Assembly (NCBI GenBank): GCA_024235255.1
Contig: JACKMT010000002.1
Coordinates: 682,001-746,000, forward strand
Reading direction: 5' to 3'
DNA length: 64,000 nt
Source of the DNA: Chromatiaceae bacterium
GTDB taxonomy: Bacteria > Pseudomonadota > Gammaproteobacteria > Chromatiales > Chromatiaceae
Part shown: positions 34,159 to 42,996 of the stretch, in pieces
Layout: every line of letters starts with the position of its first letter
How positions within the stretch are numbered: the stretch's first letter is position 1
The notes under the pieces: model-generated
What the model saw: the letters and a program-made list of their open reading frames with translations, nothing else
Database searches by the model: none
What the model was told of the DNA's origin: nothing
Made by a program: the position numbers and the translations under genes

Positions 34159-35172
34159 ATGTCAATCCGCCGCACCCCGCTCTCCCGCTATCCCGCCACC
34201 AGGATGCGCCGCATGCGCCGGGACGAATTCTCCCGGCGATTGATGCGGGAGCATGCACTCAGTCCAGGTGATTTCATCTACCCGGTTTTTGTGCTTGAGG
34301 GCAGCAACCAGCGGGAACCGGTGAGTTCAATGCCTGGCATCGACCGGCTCAGTATCGATCTGCTGGTGCAGGAGGCAAGAGAGGTCAACTCACTCGGCAT
34401 ACCGGCCGTGGCGCTGTTTCCGGTCACACCGCCGGAGGCAAAATCGGACGATGCGGCCGAGGCGTACAATCCGGATGGACTGGCCCAGCGCGCGGTGCGT
34501 GCGCTGAAAGAAGCGCTGCCGGATCTGGGCGTGATCACCGATGTTGCGCTGGATCCTTTCACCACCCACGGCCAGGACGGACTGATCGATGCCAGCGGCT
34601 ATGTCATGAACGATGAAACCGTAGCGGTGTTGGTGCGGCAGGCACTCTCCCACGCCGACGCGGGAGCTGACGTGGTGGCACCCTCGGATATGATGGACGG
34701 GCGCATCGGCGCGGTACGCGACGGGCTGGAAGCCGCCGGCCATATACACACCAGGATTCTGGCTTATTCGGCCAAATATGCTTCCAGTTTCTATGGCCCC
34801 TTCCGCGATGCGGTGGGCTCAGCAGCCAATCTGGGCAGCGGCAATAAATACACCTATCAGATGGATCCGGCCAACAGCGATGAAGCGCTGCGCGAAGTGG
34901 CACTGGACCTGGAGGAGGGGGCAGATATGATCATGGTAAAGCCAGGCATGCCCTACCTAGATATAGTACAGCGGGTCAAGCAGCAGTTCGGGGCGCCGAC
35001 ATTCGTCTATCAGGTAAGCGGCGAATATGCCATGTTGATGGCTGCGGCACAAAACGGCTGGCTGAACGAAAAAGCGGTGGTAATGGAGTCACTGCTGGGC
35101 ATTAAGCGAGCGGGAGCGGATGGCATACTGACCTATTTTGCCAAGCGCGCAGCGCAATGGCTGGCCGCGTAG
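34159..35172 (+). CDS. hemB: Delta-aminolevulinic acid dehydratase (porphobilinogen synthase)
   Basis: Condenses two 5-aminolevulinate molecules to porphobilinogen, 337 aa. Both Schiff-base lysines are visible: ILAYSAKYASSFYGPFR and MIMVKPGMPYLDI. The metal loop reads DVALDPFTTHGQDG instead of the Cys-rich DVCLCxYTxHGHCG, so it is of the Mg-dependent (non-zinc) class like the Pseudomonas enzyme. Other heme genes of the window (hemCDXY) are 13 kb away. Confidence 0.97.
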   Translation: MSIRRTPLSRYPATRMRRMRRDEFSRRLMREHALSPGDFIYPVFVLEGSNQREPVSSMPGIDRLSIDLLVQEAREVNSLGIPAVALFPVTPPEAKSDDAAEAYNPDGLAQRAVRALKEALPDLGVITDVALDPFTTHGQDGLIDASGYVMNDETVAVLVRQALSHADAGADVVAPSDMMDGRIGAVRDGLEAAGHIHTRILAYSAKYASSFYGPFRDAVGSAANLGSGNKYTYQMDPANSDEALREVALDLEEGADMIMVKPGMPYLDIVQRVKQQFGAPTFVYQVSGEYAMLMAAAQNGWLNEKAVVMESLLGIKRAGADGILTYFAKRAAQWLAA

Positions 35173-35209
35173 TTACCACCAGCGTCGCCATAATCTGAAA
35201 GTGAACGGC

Positions 35210-36043
35210 ATGCAGGACAGGTACGCGGTCATCGGCAACCCGATCGAGCACAGCAAATCCCCCCTCATCCATGCAGCATTTGCAAAACAGACCGGTGAAA
35301 ATCTGACTTACGCTAAAATTCTTGGGAATCTCAAGCACTTTGAACAAGATGCCATCGGTTTCTTTCAGCAGGGCGGCCGCGGGCTCAACGTAACCGTTCC
35401 ATTCAAGGAACGTGCCTGGAGACTGGCCGACTCCCTGGGCAGTGAGGCGCAAAGTGCAGGTGCGGTCAACACCCTGGTAGCGCTGCCCGATGGATCGCTG
35501 CGGGGAGAGAATACCGACGGCATCGGGCTGGTGCGCGACCTGACCATCAACCATCGCTGCCTACTCAGTGGCAGCAGAATTCTACTGTTGGGCGCCGGCG
35601 GCGCCGCAAGAGGGGTGGCGGGCCAGTTGCTGGCACAGGGGCCGGAACGTCTGTTTATCGCCAACCGAACCGCCGTCAAGGCGCAGGCACTGGTTCAGCG
35701 TCTCTCCAGACAAGGGAACCCGGAGTGGGGCGGACTGGAAGATCTTGCGGGCCAGCAGTTCGATCTGATTATCAACAGCACATCCGCCGGACTCAACGCG
35801 GAGGTCCCGGCACTGCCTGATGGCGTGCTTGCCCCTGGCGCCTGGGTCTACGATCTGATGTACGCGAGCGAACCAACCGCGTTCGTAACCTGGGGAAGAG
35901 CGCAGCATGCAGCCAAGTGCCTGGACGGGCTCGGTATGCTGGTGGAGCAGGCAGCCGAATCCTTCTATCTCTGGCGCGGCGTGCGGCCAGAAACCGCACC
36001 GGTTATCGCTGCGCTCTCCAGGGCAGGAAATAATCCCAGGTAA
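35210..36043 (+). CDS. aroE: Shikimate dehydrogenase (NADP+)
   Basis: Reduces 3-dehydroshikimate in aromatic amino-acid synthesis, 277 aa. Motifs: YAVIGNPIEHSKSPLIHAAFAKQ (shikimate Ser pair), LNVTVPFKE (catalytic Lys), NTDGIGLVRDL (Asp) and the NADP loop LLLGAGGAARGVAGQL...ANRT. ATG 35210 begins the homology; the frame is open 24 codons upstream across the hemB stop, but that part has no family similarity. It follows hemB by 37 bp and is probably co-transcribed. Confidence 0.97.
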   Translation: MQDRYAVIGNPIEHSKSPLIHAAFAKQTGENLTYAKILGNLKHFEQDAIGFFQQGGRGLNVTVPFKERAWRLADSLGSEAQSAGAVNTLVALPDGSLRGENTDGIGLVRDLTINHRCLLSGSRILLLGAGGAARGVAGQLLAQGPERLFIANRTAVKAQALVQRLSRQGNPEWGGLEDLAGQQFDLIINSTSAGLNAEVPALPDGVLAPGAWVYDLMYASEPTAFVTWGRAQHAAKCLDGLGMLVEQAAESFYLWRGVRPETAPVIAALSRAGNNPR

Positions 36044-36077
36044 TTTCTCAATAAGTCCGTGCACTCACAATTGGCGT

Positions 36078-36161
36078 TGTAGGGTAGGTCAAGCGAAGCG
36101 GACTCACCAAACCCCAATACGATCGGTGCATCCGTCGCTGTACTCCTTGATCCACCCTACA
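36078..36161. repeat. 84-bp hairpin repeat (MITE/REP-like element)
   Basis: The ends TGTAGGGTAGGTCAAG (left) and, on the other strand, TGTAGGGTGGATCAAG (right) match in 14 of 16 positions, giving an imperfect hairpin 84 bp long in the spacer after aroE. The TGTAGGGTGG...CCACCCTACA style is one I associate with dispersed intergenic repeats in gammaproteobacteria. Only one copy was seen in this window. Confidence 0.55.
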
Positions 36162-36210
36162 GCTTGCATGAGGTGCTTGAGAAACTACAAAACCGGCATT
36201 TAATTCTTTA

Positions 36211-36237
36211 TAAATTAATCCGATTTTTTACCGATAA
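36211..36237 (+). promoter_or_regulatory. Possible sigma-28 (FliA)-type promoter
   Basis: TAAATTAA, an 11-bp spacer, then ACCGATAA; compared with the FliA consensus TAAAGTTT-N11-GCCGATAA this matches 12 of 16 positions with exact spacing. The -10 ends only 3 bp before the TTG start proposed for the GGDEF-EAL gene, so either the promoter is false or translation starts further downstream. Confidence 0.35.
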
Positions 36238-36240
36238 AGT

Positions 36241-38535
36241 TTGATCCGACAAACACTGCCACGGCCAGAGATCATCGAAAACGAACCACTAAAAGAGCCC
36301 GCTCCTGATTCCTCCGCAGCCAGCTCAATACATGAGATTGTTGACAGCAAGCAGCTTTCCAGGTTGCTTGAGCTGCAGCGGAATATTCTGGAATCCATGG
36401 CTGCCGGCCAATCCTCCGGGCAGATCCTGGATAGTTTGTGCCGTATGATTGAAACCATGGTACCGGAAGCACTGGCATCGGTAATGCTGCTGGACCGGGA
36501 GAACCGGGAGCTGAGCTTCCTGTCCGGCCCCAGCTTCCCGCCTGGAGCGATCTCCTATTTCAACGGCATCGCGCCCAGTCCCGATATGGGCTCCTGCGGA
36601 AATGCAGCTCTCCTGGGCGAGCCCATTTACATTACAGATGTAGCTGCGGACCCGCGCTGGAACGGGCTGAGAGAAGCAGCCAACAATCTGAGTATCGGCT
36701 CTTGTTGGTCAATTCCTTTTTTTTCGGAGAAACAGGAGATTCTCGGTACTTTCGCCATCACTTCAAAAAATAGAGGCGCTCCCACTCCGTTTCATCGCCG
36801 TATTCTGGATATCGCCTCTTCGCTGGCCGGAATTACGCTCCGAAACCATCAACGCGAAGAGTGCCTGTTGCAGTTGAGCACCGTTTTCCGGGACGCGTCC
36901 GAAGGCATGCTGATTACCAATGCACAGGGCGCTATTATCGAAGTCAATCACTCCTTCAGCGAGATCACAGGCTACGCCAAAGAGGAAGTACTGGGGAAAA
37001 ATCCGAAAATACTCAACTCCGGAAGGCAGGACCAAGCCTTTTTTCTGCGCATGTGGCAGAGTCTTAAGGACACCGGCAGATGGCAGGGGGAGATTTGGAA
37101 TCGGCGTAAATCGGGCGACATCTACCCGGAGTGGTTGAGTATTTCGCGCATCGACAACCGGGAGGGAAAGCCCCACAACTATGCGGCGGTCTTTTCCGAT
37201 ATCAGCAGCCTCAAAGAGTCGGAACGAAAACTCTACCACCTCGCTCACCACGATCCACTGACCGGACTGCCGAATCGGCTGCTGATGACTGCGCGGCTGG
37301 AGCACGCACTGAAGCAGTCGAGCCGCAATCCCACCCATCTGGCACTCATGTTCATCGATCTGGACCGGTTCAAGAACGTCAACGACAGTTACGGCCACGC
37401 GCTTGGCGATCAGCTGCTGGTTAATGTTGCGCGCCGCCTGTCGAGTCATCTGCGCAGCGGCGACACTATCGCCCGCATCGGCGGGGACGAATTCGTGGTG
37501 CTGCTGGAACAGCTGGAGCAGGCCGACCAGGCAGCCGTGTTGGCACAGAACTGCATCGACGCTCTGGCCAAGCCGTTTGCGATAACCGGCCACGAGATAT
37601 TCATCACGCCGAGTATTGGCATCGCACTTTTTCCCGAAGATGGGGACGACGCCGAAACGCTGCTGAAACATGCCGACATTGCCATGTACCGCGCTAAAGA
37701 GGATGGCCGGCACCGCTACAGTTTTTTCACTAAAAAACTGTCGGACAAGGTCAAGGAGCGATTGAAATGCGAAACCCTTCTGCGCAGGGCGCTGGAACGC
37801 GACGAGTTCGAACTGCACTATCAACCCCAGGTAAACGCGCAGCGTGGCGAGATAGTGGGCGCCGAAGCGCTGCTGCGCTGGAATCATCCTGAGCAGGGTC
37901 AGATTCTGCCCGGTAAGTTTATTCCGGTGCTCGAAGAGACCGGTCTAATCCGGGCGGTGGGAGCCTGGGCTCTGAAAACGGCCTGTAACCAGATGCGGGA
38001 GTGGGATGAGTCGGGACTGCCGAGAATACGCTTGGCGGTTAATCTCTCCGCCAAGCAGATCTCGCCGGAGTGCATCAATCACCGGCTGCAAAGCATCCTC
38101 TCTGAGAGCGGGTTTGCACCCGACCGACTGGAGTTGGAAATCACCGAACACAGTGTCATGCAGGGCACTGCCATGGGCAATCAGCTGTTGAACGGACTGC
38201 GCGAACTGGGCGTCAGCCTCGCCATCGATGATTTCGGATCGGGCCATTCATCCCTGATGCGCCTGAAGCAGCTGCCGGTGCACTGCCTGAAAATCGAACG
38301 CTCCCTGGTCAGGGACATACCCTCTGATCAGGATGAGCAGGCGATCTGCCGTGCGGTCGTGGCGCTTGGCCACAGCCTCGGTGTCCGTATCGTGGCCGAA
38401 GGTGTGGAGCGGGAGGAGCAGGCTGATTTTCTTCGTTCCATTGGATGTGATGAATTTCAGGGATACCTATATGGGCGCCCCGTAGCCGCCGGTGCGTTCA
38501 GACAACTGCTGGCTTTGCAAACCGCGCCCCGTTAA
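36241..38535 (+). CDS. GAF-PAS-GGDEF-EAL c-di-GMP turnover protein
   Basis: 764 aa, soluble. GAF (residues about 60-205, GSCGNAALLGEPIYITDVAADPRW), PAS (about 210-325, SEGMLITNAQGAIIEVNHSFSEITGYAKEEVLG), GGDEF (about 330-490; intact GGDEF at 414-418, so a cyclase may be active) and EAL (about 500-755; EAL at 542-544, NLSAKQI, DDFGSGHSSL and the E-G-V-E motif, so a phosphodiesterase is likely active). No RxxD I-site is seen in front of GGDEF (HLRSGDTIARIGGDEF). The start is uncertain: the frame opens with TTG 36241 right after an in-frame TAA and without a ribosome site; TTG 36364 or the first internal ATG are alternatives that keep all domains. Confidence 0.9.
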   Translation: MIRQTLPRPEIIENEPLKEPAPDSSAASSIHEIVDSKQLSRLLELQRNILESMAAGQSSGQILDSLCRMIETMVPEALASVMLLDRENRELSFLSGPSFPPGAISYFNGIAPSPDMGSCGNAALLGEPIYITDVAADPRWNGLREAANNLSIGSCWSIPFFSEKQEILGTFAITSKNRGAPTPFHRRILDIASSLAGITLRNHQREECLLQLSTVFRDASEGMLITNAQGAIIEVNHSFSEITGYAKEEVLGKNPKILNSGRQDQAFFLRMWQSLKDTGRWQGEIWNRRKSGDIYPEWLSISRIDNREGKPHNYAAVFSDISSLKESERKLYHLAHHDPLTGLPNRLLMTARLEHALKQSSRNPTHLALMFIDLDRFKNVNDSYGHALGDQLLVNVARRLSSHLRSGDTIARIGGDEFVVLLEQLEQADQAAVLAQNCIDALAKPFAITGHEIFITPSIGIALFPEDGDDAETLLKHADIAMYRAKEDGRHRYSFFTKKLSDKVKERLKCETLLRRALERDEFELHYQPQVNAQRGEIVGAEALLRWNHPEQGQILPGKFIPVLEETGLIRAVGAWALKTACNQMREWDESGLPRIRLAVNLSAKQISPECINHRLQSILSESGFAPDRLELEITEHSVMQGTAMGNQLLNGLRELGVSLAIDDFGSGHSSLMRLKQLPVHCLKIERSLVRDIPSDQDEQAICRAVVALGHSLGVRIVAEGVEREEQADFLRSIGCDEFQGYLYGRPVAAGAFRQLLALQTAPR

Positions 38536-38552
38536 CCAATCGGAGATAAGCA

Positions 38553-39125
38553 ATGGAAATTGGCAGTTTCGTTAGCCTGGGAATTCTCATAGCCACACTG
38601 ATTTATGGCATCGTCATCTACAACAGCCTGGTCAACCTTAAACACGGCATCACAAAGGCCTGGGCCAATATCGACGTGCTGCTGAAACAGCGGCACGATG
38701 AGCTCCCTAAACTGGTGGATACCTGCAAGCGCTACATGCGCCATGAGCAGGAGACCCTGGAACAGGTCATGCGGGCGCGGGCCGCAGTATCCGCTGCCGG
38801 AGCCAAAGGCGACATCGGCGCACTGGGTTCCGCAGAAAACCAGCTCCGGCTCGGTTTGGGCAGCCTGTTCGCACTTGCCGAAGCCTATCCTGAGCTTAAG
38901 GCGAACGAAACCTTCCGGCATCTACAGCAGCGTATCAGCGGCCTTGAGGAGAGTATTGCCCACCGCCGCGAGTTCTATAATGAGAGCGTCAATCTGAACA
39001 ACGTGCGCATCGAGCAGTTTCCCGACCTGATTCTCGCGCGGATGTTCGGTTTCCGGCCGGGAGAGCTGCTGGAGTTTTCCGCAGAGGGAGTGGCGGATGT
39101 GAATGTCGGACAGCTGTTCAGCTAA
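38553..39125 (+). CDS. lemA: LemA family protein
   Basis: 190 aa. An N-terminal transmembrane helix (residues about 6-24, FVSLGILIATLIYGIVIYNSLV) is followed by the four-helix LemA domain: KHGITKAWANIDVLLKQRHDELPKLV, YPELKANETFRHLQQRISGLEESIAHRREFYNESV, and the C-terminal FPDLILARMFGF. The function is poorly known; LemA proteins are membrane-anchored scaffolds often paired with a GIDE-domain or TPM-domain protein, and a GIDE gene follows 47 bp downstream. Ribosome site GGAGATAAG. Confidence 0.93.
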   Translation: MEIGSFVSLGILIATLIYGIVIYNSLVNLKHGITKAWANIDVLLKQRHDELPKLVDTCKRYMRHEQETLEQVMRARAAVSAAGAKGDIGALGSAENQLRLGLGSLFALAEAYPELKANETFRHLQQRISGLEESIAHRREFYNESVNLNNVRIEQFPDLILARMFGFRPGELLEFSAEGVADVNVGQLFS

Positions 39126-39172
39126 GCTGCGCTGCTGCGCCTCGCCGGCCGCCGGTCGCACAGCAAGACTCA

Positions 39173-40123
39173 ATGACCATCACCGAACAGATCGTTCATC
39201 TCTCCCGCGTAGAGTTTTGGCTGTTTTTCCTTCTGGCCGCGGCCACCGCACTGGGCGCCTTCTATTTTGCCTTCCGTTATATCTCCCTGGCCCGTCTGAT
39301 CGAGGATACACCCACCACCAGAATTGATTTTGCCCAGCAAGGCTATGTGGAGCTGAACGGCACCGCATTGCCGCTGGACGGAAGCCCGCTCTCTGCTCCG
39401 CTCAGCGGCAGGGAGTGCTGCTGGTTCCGCTATAAAATCGAAAAAAAAGGTAATAAAAGCTGGCGGGCGGTCGAACGACAGCGCAGCGATCAATCCTTCA
39501 TGCTGCAGGACGACACCGGCAGTTGCAGGATCGACCCCGAAGGGGCGCGGGTGACGACCCGGGAGCGCACCGTCTGGTACGGCAATAATCGTTTCCCCGG
39601 CCCCATGAGAGAAACTGGCAACCGCCTAAACAAAGTTACCTGGAGAGACATTCTGACGCAGGATATCGGGCTTACGAATCGTTACCGTTACACCGAAGAG
39701 TTGATTCTGCCGCAGACACCGCTCTATGTAATGGGAATGTTCAAGACCCTGGACGAGATCGACCATCGGACGAACCGGGCTGAGACCGTCCGTGAAATCC
39801 TACGCCTGTGGAAACAGGACAAAGCCAGTTTACTGGCTCGGTTCGACCGCGACCGCAACGGAATTATCGATCAGGAGGAGTGGCAGCAGGCACGTCTGGC
39901 AGCATCTGCGGAAGGCGACCAAGCGTACCGCCAGGCGCTAAACGGAGAAGCGCCGCACGCGCTGTCCGATAGCGGCAGCTCCAGCCAGCCTTTTCTGATC
40001 TCGACACTGCCTCAGTTCGATCTGGTCAAACGCTTTAAACTGTTAGCGTCAGGAGCCATCACCGCTTTCTTCATTGCCGGCGCAACCGGTGTCTGGATGT
40101 TTGGAACCCGCCTGAGCGGTTGA
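39173..40123 (+). CDS. GIDE-domain membrane protein with an EF-hand
   Basis: 316 aa. Transmembrane helices at residues about 14-36 and 290-311 bracket a soluble part that starts with a GIDE-like domain (SGRECCWFRYKIEKKGNKSWRAVERQRSDQSFMLQDDTGSCRIDPEGA...YRYTEELILPQTPLYVMG), related to the domain of mitochondrial MUL1/MAPL. Residues 225-236 (DRDRNGIIDQEE) form a canonical EF-hand Ca2+ loop with Asp/Asp/Asn/Ile/Asp/Glu at the ligand positions. There is no RING domain. The gene directly follows lemA, the usual pairing. Calcium sensing is suggested by the loop, not shown. Confidence 0.82.
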   Translation: MTITEQIVHLSRVEFWLFFLLAAATALGAFYFAFRYISLARLIEDTPTTRIDFAQQGYVELNGTALPLDGSPLSAPLSGRECCWFRYKIEKKGNKSWRAVERQRSDQSFMLQDDTGSCRIDPEGARVTTRERTVWYGNNRFPGPMRETGNRLNKVTWRDILTQDIGLTNRYRYTEELILPQTPLYVMGMFKTLDEIDHRTNRAETVREILRLWKQDKASLLARFDRDRNGIIDQEEWQQARLAASAEGDQAYRQALNGEAPHALSDSGSSSQPFLISTLPQFDLVKRFKLLASGAITAFFIAGATGVWMFGTRLSG

Positions 40124-40194
40124 CTGTCTGACAGTTCGGAATCATGGCAAAATAGACCATCTGCCAATCCTGAAGACGGACTGATATAAACCCA

Positions 40195-42231
40195 ATGCAC
40201 AACCCTCTGCTGGAAATGGAAGGGCTGCCCCCCTTCTCCCAGATACAACCGGAACACGTCGAACCGGCCATCGATCAGCTGCTGAAGCTAAGCCGGGAAC
40301 AGACCGAACTGCTGCTCTCTAACGGACAACCGTTCACCTGGGCCAATCTCATCTCCCCGCTGGAACGGCTGGACGATCGTTTGGGACGGACATGGTCGCC
40401 GGTCAGCCACATGAATTCCGTGGTCAACAGTGACGAGCTGCGGCAGGTCTACAACGCCTGTCTGCCGAAATTGAGTGAATACGCCACCGAAATGGGCCAG
40501 AACGAGCGGCTGTTCAACGCTTATCAAGCGGTGGCCGAGGGAAGCGAAGAGCTGGATCCGGCGCAACGTAAACTGCTGCAAAACTCTCTGCGTGACTTTC
40601 ATCTCTCCGGCGTGGATCTGCCGGCAGAGAAAAAAGCGCGGTTCAAGGAGATCAGCCAGCAGCTCTCCAAGCTCGCTAGTCAGTTCGAGGAGAACCTGCT
40701 CGACGCAACCAACGCCTGGAGCAAGTTAATCACCGATCAAAGCGAGCTCGCCGGACTGCCCGAGTCCGCGTTGCAGCTGGCGCGTCAGACCGCACAACAG
40801 CGGGGGGAGCCGGAAGGGTGGATGCTGACGCTGGAATTTCCCTCCTATCTGCCGGTGATGACTTACGCGGATAACCGCGAACTGCGCCGGGAACTCTATA
40901 CCGCCTTCTCCACACGGGCGTCAGATCAGGGTCCCCACGCCGGGCAGTGGGATAACAGCGAAATCATCGAGCAGATTCTCCGGCTGCGTCATGAGCAGGC
41001 GCAGCTGCTGGGATTCGATAACTATGCAGACCGTTCGCTAGCCAAGAAGATGGCTGAATCGAGCGAGCAGGTAATGGAGTTCCTGAACGATCTGACTGCG
41101 CGCTCCCATCGACAGGCGGAAACCGAGTTGGCGGAGCTGCGCAGCTTTGCTGCCGAGCTTTACCGGGCAACCGAGCTGGAAGCGTGGGACATCGGTTACT
41201 TTTCGGAAAAGCTGCGTCAGCAGCGCTACGACATCACGCAGGAGGAGCTGAAGCCCTACTTTCCCGAGACCCGGGTGCTGCCGGGCATGTTCGCCGTAGT
41301 AAAACGGCTTTACGGCATCGAAATCAGCGAAGTGAAGGGTGTCGACCGCTGGCATCCGGATGTTCGGTTTTTTGAAATTCGCAGTCATCAGGGCGAGCTG
41401 CGCGGCCAGTTCTACCTGGATCTTTATGCGCGCCCGAAAAAACGGGGCGGCGCCTGGATGGACGGCTGCATCGACCGCATGTTCAGCGATGACTGCGACC
41501 AGATTCCCGTCGCCTACCTGACCTGTAACTTCTCGCCTCCGGTCGGCGGCAAGCCTGCGCTTTTCACCCATGATGAAGTGCAAACGCTGTTTCATGAGTT
41601 CGGCCACGGACTGCACCATCTGTTGACCAGAGTTGACTACCCGGGCGTGGCGGGCATTAACGGGGTCGCCTGGGACGCGGTCGAGCTGCCGAGCCAGTTC
41701 ATGGAAAACTGGTGCTGGGAGCGACCGGCGCTGGATTTGATCTCAGGACATATCGAGTCGGGAGAGCGCATACCCGCTGCGCTTTATCAAAAAATGCGGG
41801 CGGCAAAGAATTTTCAATCCGGTATGCAGATGGTGCGGCAACTCGAATTCAGTCTGTTCGATTTCCGTATTCACCGGGAGTACCAACCGGAGCACGGCGG
41901 CCGCGTCTATGAGATTCTGAATCAGGTGCGGGAGCAGGTTGCGGTCGTCCGTCCACCCGCTTTCAACCGCTTTGCCCACGGCTTTTCGCACATTTTTGCC
42001 GGCGGCTACGCAGCCGGCTACTTCAGTTACAAATGGGCGGAAGTACTGTCTGCAGACGCTTTTTCGCTGTTTGAGGAGCGGGGGATTTTCGACCCTGAAA
42101 CCGGCGCCTCCTTCCTGCGCAATATCCTGGAACAGGGTGGCTCAAGAGACGCGATGGAGCTGTTCATCGCCTTCCGTGGCCGCGAACCCAGCATCGATGC
42201 ACTGCTGCAGCACAGCGGCATTGCAGCCTAA
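40195..42231 (+). CDS. prlC: Oligopeptidase A (M3 metallopeptidase)
   Basis: Cytosolic zinc oligopeptidase that degrades signal peptides and short peptides, 678 aa. The zinc motif LFHEFGHGLHHLL carries HExxH, and the third ligand region follows in NGVAWDAVELPSQFMENWCWE. C-terminal M3 signatures (FNRFAHGFSHIFAGGYAAGYFSYKWAEVLSADAF) are complete. The length equals E. coli OpdA/PrlC (about 680 aa). ATG 40195. Confidence 0.97.
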   Translation: MHNPLLEMEGLPPFSQIQPEHVEPAIDQLLKLSREQTELLLSNGQPFTWANLISPLERLDDRLGRTWSPVSHMNSVVNSDELRQVYNACLPKLSEYATEMGQNERLFNAYQAVAEGSEELDPAQRKLLQNSLRDFHLSGVDLPAEKKARFKEISQQLSKLASQFEENLLDATNAWSKLITDQSELAGLPESALQLARQTAQQRGEPEGWMLTLEFPSYLPVMTYADNRELRRELYTAFSTRASDQGPHAGQWDNSEIIEQILRLRHEQAQLLGFDNYADRSLAKKMAESSEQVMEFLNDLTARSHRQAETELAELRSFAAELYRATELEAWDIGYFSEKLRQQRYDITQEELKPYFPETRVLPGMFAVVKRLYGIEISEVKGVDRWHPDVRFFEIRSHQGELRGQFYLDLYARPKKRGGAWMDGCIDRMFSDDCDQIPVAYLTCNFSPPVGGKPALFTHDEVQTLFHEFGHGLHHLLTRVDYPGVAGINGVAWDAVELPSQFMENWCWERPALDLISGHIESGERIPAALYQKMRAAKNFQSGMQMVRQLEFSLFDFRIHREYQPEHGGRVYEILNQVREQVAVVRPPAFNRFAHGFSHIFAGGYAAGYFSYKWAEVLSADAFSLFEERGIFDPETGASFLRNILEQGGSRDAMELFIAFRGREPSIDALLQHSGIAA

Positions 42232-42240
42232 ACTGCACGC

Positions 42241-42918
42241 ATGTCCAGATTGATGGTTGGTGCGCTGTTGTTGCTGCTCGCGCAAGGCAGCTTCGGCGCC
42301 TATATCACGGACAAGCTGCTGGCAGGCTTCTATGCCGCTCCCGATTTGACCACCAAACCCTTGCGTGCGCTGCCTAACGACACCCCAATGGAGATCCTGG
42401 AAGAGACGGGCAACCTCTCCCGGGTGCGCCTGGGCGACAACAGCGAAGGCTGGGTTGAGACCCGCTTTATCACCCAGGAGAAACCGGCGCGGATGATGCT
42501 GCTGGAGCTGCAGGCCAAATATGCCTCCCTGAAACGCCAGGTTGAAAATAGCAGCGGCGGGCAACAGAGCGAAACGCCGGCCGCAGCTCCCGTCGATTCG
42601 GACTCGAAATCCAAGGAGCGCCTACTCCAGGCTCCGGAACAGCACTCATCGGTGCCGCAACAACATGCAGACCAGGACTCGCCAGCTGAAGATAACGACA
42701 ACGAAACGCAGCGGTTGCGCCGGGAGAATGCCCTACTGAAAGCCCGCATCGAGCAATTCCAGACGCATCTCCCCGGTGAAACAGCAACCCAACTGCGACA
42801 GGATGCGCTCCAACCCTGGCTGCTGCCGCTGATCATGTTGGTGATGCTGCTTGGTTTTATCGCCGGTGTTGCGTTTAAAAACTATCGCCTCGCCAGACGG
42901 GCCGGCCCGACCGGATAG
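42241..42918 (+). CDS. SH3-domain membrane protein (TIGR04211/YgiM-like)
   Basis: 225 aa. Signal peptide MSRLMVGALLLLLAQGSFGA, bacterial SH3 domain (residues about 20-78: AYITDKLLAGFYAAPDLTTKPLRALPNDTPMEILEETGNLSRVRLGDNSEGWVETRFI), a coiled-coil/low-complexity linker rich in Gln, Ser and Glu, and a C-terminal transmembrane helix (residues about 193-214, LLPLIMLVMLLGFIAGVAF). This is the architecture of TIGR04211 (YgiM-type) proteins. The C-terminal anchor places the SH3 part in the periplasm. The function is unknown. It starts 9 bp after prlC. Confidence 0.85.
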   Translation: MSRLMVGALLLLLAQGSFGAYITDKLLAGFYAAPDLTTKPLRALPNDTPMEILEETGNLSRVRLGDNSEGWVETRFITQEKPARMMLLELQAKYASLKRQVENSSGGQQSETPAAAPVDSDSKSKERLLQAPEQHSSVPQQHADQDSPAEDNDNETQRLRRENALLKARIEQFQTHLPGETATQLRQDALQPWLLPLIMLVMLLGFIAGVAFKNYRLARRAGPTG

Positions 42919-42996
42919 CGTAGATCGACTTTAACAGTGCACTAACTTCTTCGATAATCGCATGCAGGTCCGGCACCACTCAAAGGGACAAATCAG

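Noticed and set aside
36763..37887. 374-codon minus-strand frame opposite the GGDEF-EAL gene
   Set aside because: Antisense shadow; it covers the conserved GGDEF coding region.
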